Source: Nitratifractor sp. | Lineage (GTDB): Bacteria > Campylobacterota > Campylobacteria > Campylobacterales > Sulfurovaceae | DNA length: 6,677 bases | Assembly: GCA_024762845.1 (NCBI GenBank) | Contig: JANTGQ010000074.1 | Span: 1-6,677, forward strand | Direction: 5' to 3' | In this document: positions 6,205 through 6,677 of the stretch, one piece after another | Numbering within the stretch: the stretch's first letter is position 1 | Layout of the letters: every line of letters begins with the position of its first letter | Translations under genes and position numbers: made by a program | Notes under the pieces: generated by a model | Databases searched by the model: none | What the model was told of the DNA's origin: nothing | The model's input: the letters and a program-made list of their open reading frames with translations, nothing else

Positions 6205-6677
6205 TACGATATTTTTGTACCCGATTTTTTTGGTTTTTCTGGGCGGATAAGAGATAAACCACTATCATCTTTTGCAGCCAATAGCATACCCTCTGAGAGC
6301 ATACCCATAAGTTTTGCAGGTTTTAGGTTTGCAACAACACACACTTGTGTTCCTACTAAATCTTCAGCAGAGTACCACTCTTTAATACCCGCAATTACTT
6401 GACGTGGCTGCTCTTCGTTTAAATCTACTTTTAATTTGAGCAGTTTCTTACTTTTTGGCACCTCTTCGGCTTCGATAATAGTACCAATTTTAAGCTCTGT
6501 GTTAAAGAATTGATCGATAGTAATCAGACCTTGTTTTTCGTTAGAGTTACTGCTCTCTTTTGACACTTTTGGTTTTTTCTCCTCCTCTTTAGCTGCTTCT
6601 GTCTCTTGTAGTAGCTGCTCTTCTATACGTGGAAAGAGTGGTGGTATTTTTGCTATGGTAAATAAATCTAAGAGTTT
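6204..6677 (-). CDS. metG: Methionyl-tRNA synthetase, C-terminal part (5' end outside window)
   Basis: This is the 3' portion of the cytoplasmic enzyme that charges tRNA-Met, 157 residues visible. The frame is open to the window edge. Seen first: KLLDLFTIAKIPPLFPRIEE, matching the end of the anticodon-binding helical domain (the 'LFPRIE' landmark). Next comes a charged linker (EAAKEEEKKPKVSKESSNSNEK) and then the OB-fold tRNA-binding domain (LKIGTIIEAEEVPKSKKLLK, QVIAGIKEWY, VVANLKPAKLMGMLSEGMLL). This appended domain dimerises MetRS and raises tRNA affinity in many bacteria. A GTG at 6564-6566 could be misread as the start of a separate tRNA-binding protein, but it is an internal valine in the linker. 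The TAA stop overlaps the next gene's ATG by one base. Confidence 0.93.
   Translation of the reverse strand, partial: KLLDLFTIAKIPPLFPRIEEQLLQETEAAKEEEKKPKVSKESSNSNEKQGLITIDQFFNTELKIGTIIEAEEVPKSKKLLKLKVDLNEEQPRQVIAGIKEWYSAEDLVGTQVCVVANLKPAKLMGMLSEGMLLAAKDDSGLSLIRPEKPKKSGTKIS

Noticed and set aside
6204..6566. A separate 120-aa tRNA-binding (CsaA/Trbp111-like) protein starting at GTG 6566
   Set aside because: The same frame stays open to the window edge and upstream residues match the end of the MetRS anticodon-binding domain, so this is the MetG C-terminal domain.

Overview
The window looks like a chromosomal segment from a Campylobacterota (formerly Epsilonproteobacteria) of the Sulfurimonas/Sulfurovum type. 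This rests on AT-rich DNA, strong purine Shine-Dalgarno sites, the style of the MscS and MetG proteins, and a Campylobacterota-like lineage-specific protein beside metG. The taxonomic call is inference; no rRNA or other marker is present.

Layout, left to right. (1) Positions 1-171 hold the C-terminus of an NhaD-type Na+/H+ antiporter on the + strand, closed by a hairpin terminator. (2) A roughly 400-bp stretch (224-609) has no convincing intact gene. It contains a 158-bp element with terminal inverted repeats (326-483) and short protein-like reading-frame remnants. (3) A TRAP transporter operon of the TAXI class is on the - strand: the periplasmic binding protein gene (2856-3818) comes first, then the fused 4TM/12TM permease (639-2708), ending at a perfect 11-bp hairpin (610-634). 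The 147-bp gap between the two genes carries a long hairpin and a second, shorter inverted-repeat element whose arms match those of the 158-bp element. (4) An AT-rich divergent promoter region (about 3830-4004) separates the TRAP operon from an MscS-family mechanosensitive channel gene on the + strand (4005-5222). (5) Convergent with mscS, and overlapping it by 8 bp, is a - strand pair: the 3' end of metG (methionyl-tRNA synthetase, running off the right edge) followed by a 329-aa protein that resembles a decayed MurE/MurF N-terminal domain. Their stop and start codons share one base.

Functionally, the TRAP-TAXI system should import an organic acid or amino-acid-like solute captured in the periplasm, driven by an ion gradient. 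The neighbouring NhaD would exchange Na+ for H+, and MscS would relieve osmotic pressure. These are membrane/ion-homeostasis neighbours, but nothing shows that they form one system. The metG pair is housekeeping.

I did not find a clearly new multi-gene system. The items most worth a second look are the two related inverted-repeat elements bracketing the permease gene, the structured gap between binding protein and permease, the possibly leaderless mscS transcript, and the unassigned Mur-like protein coupled to metG.
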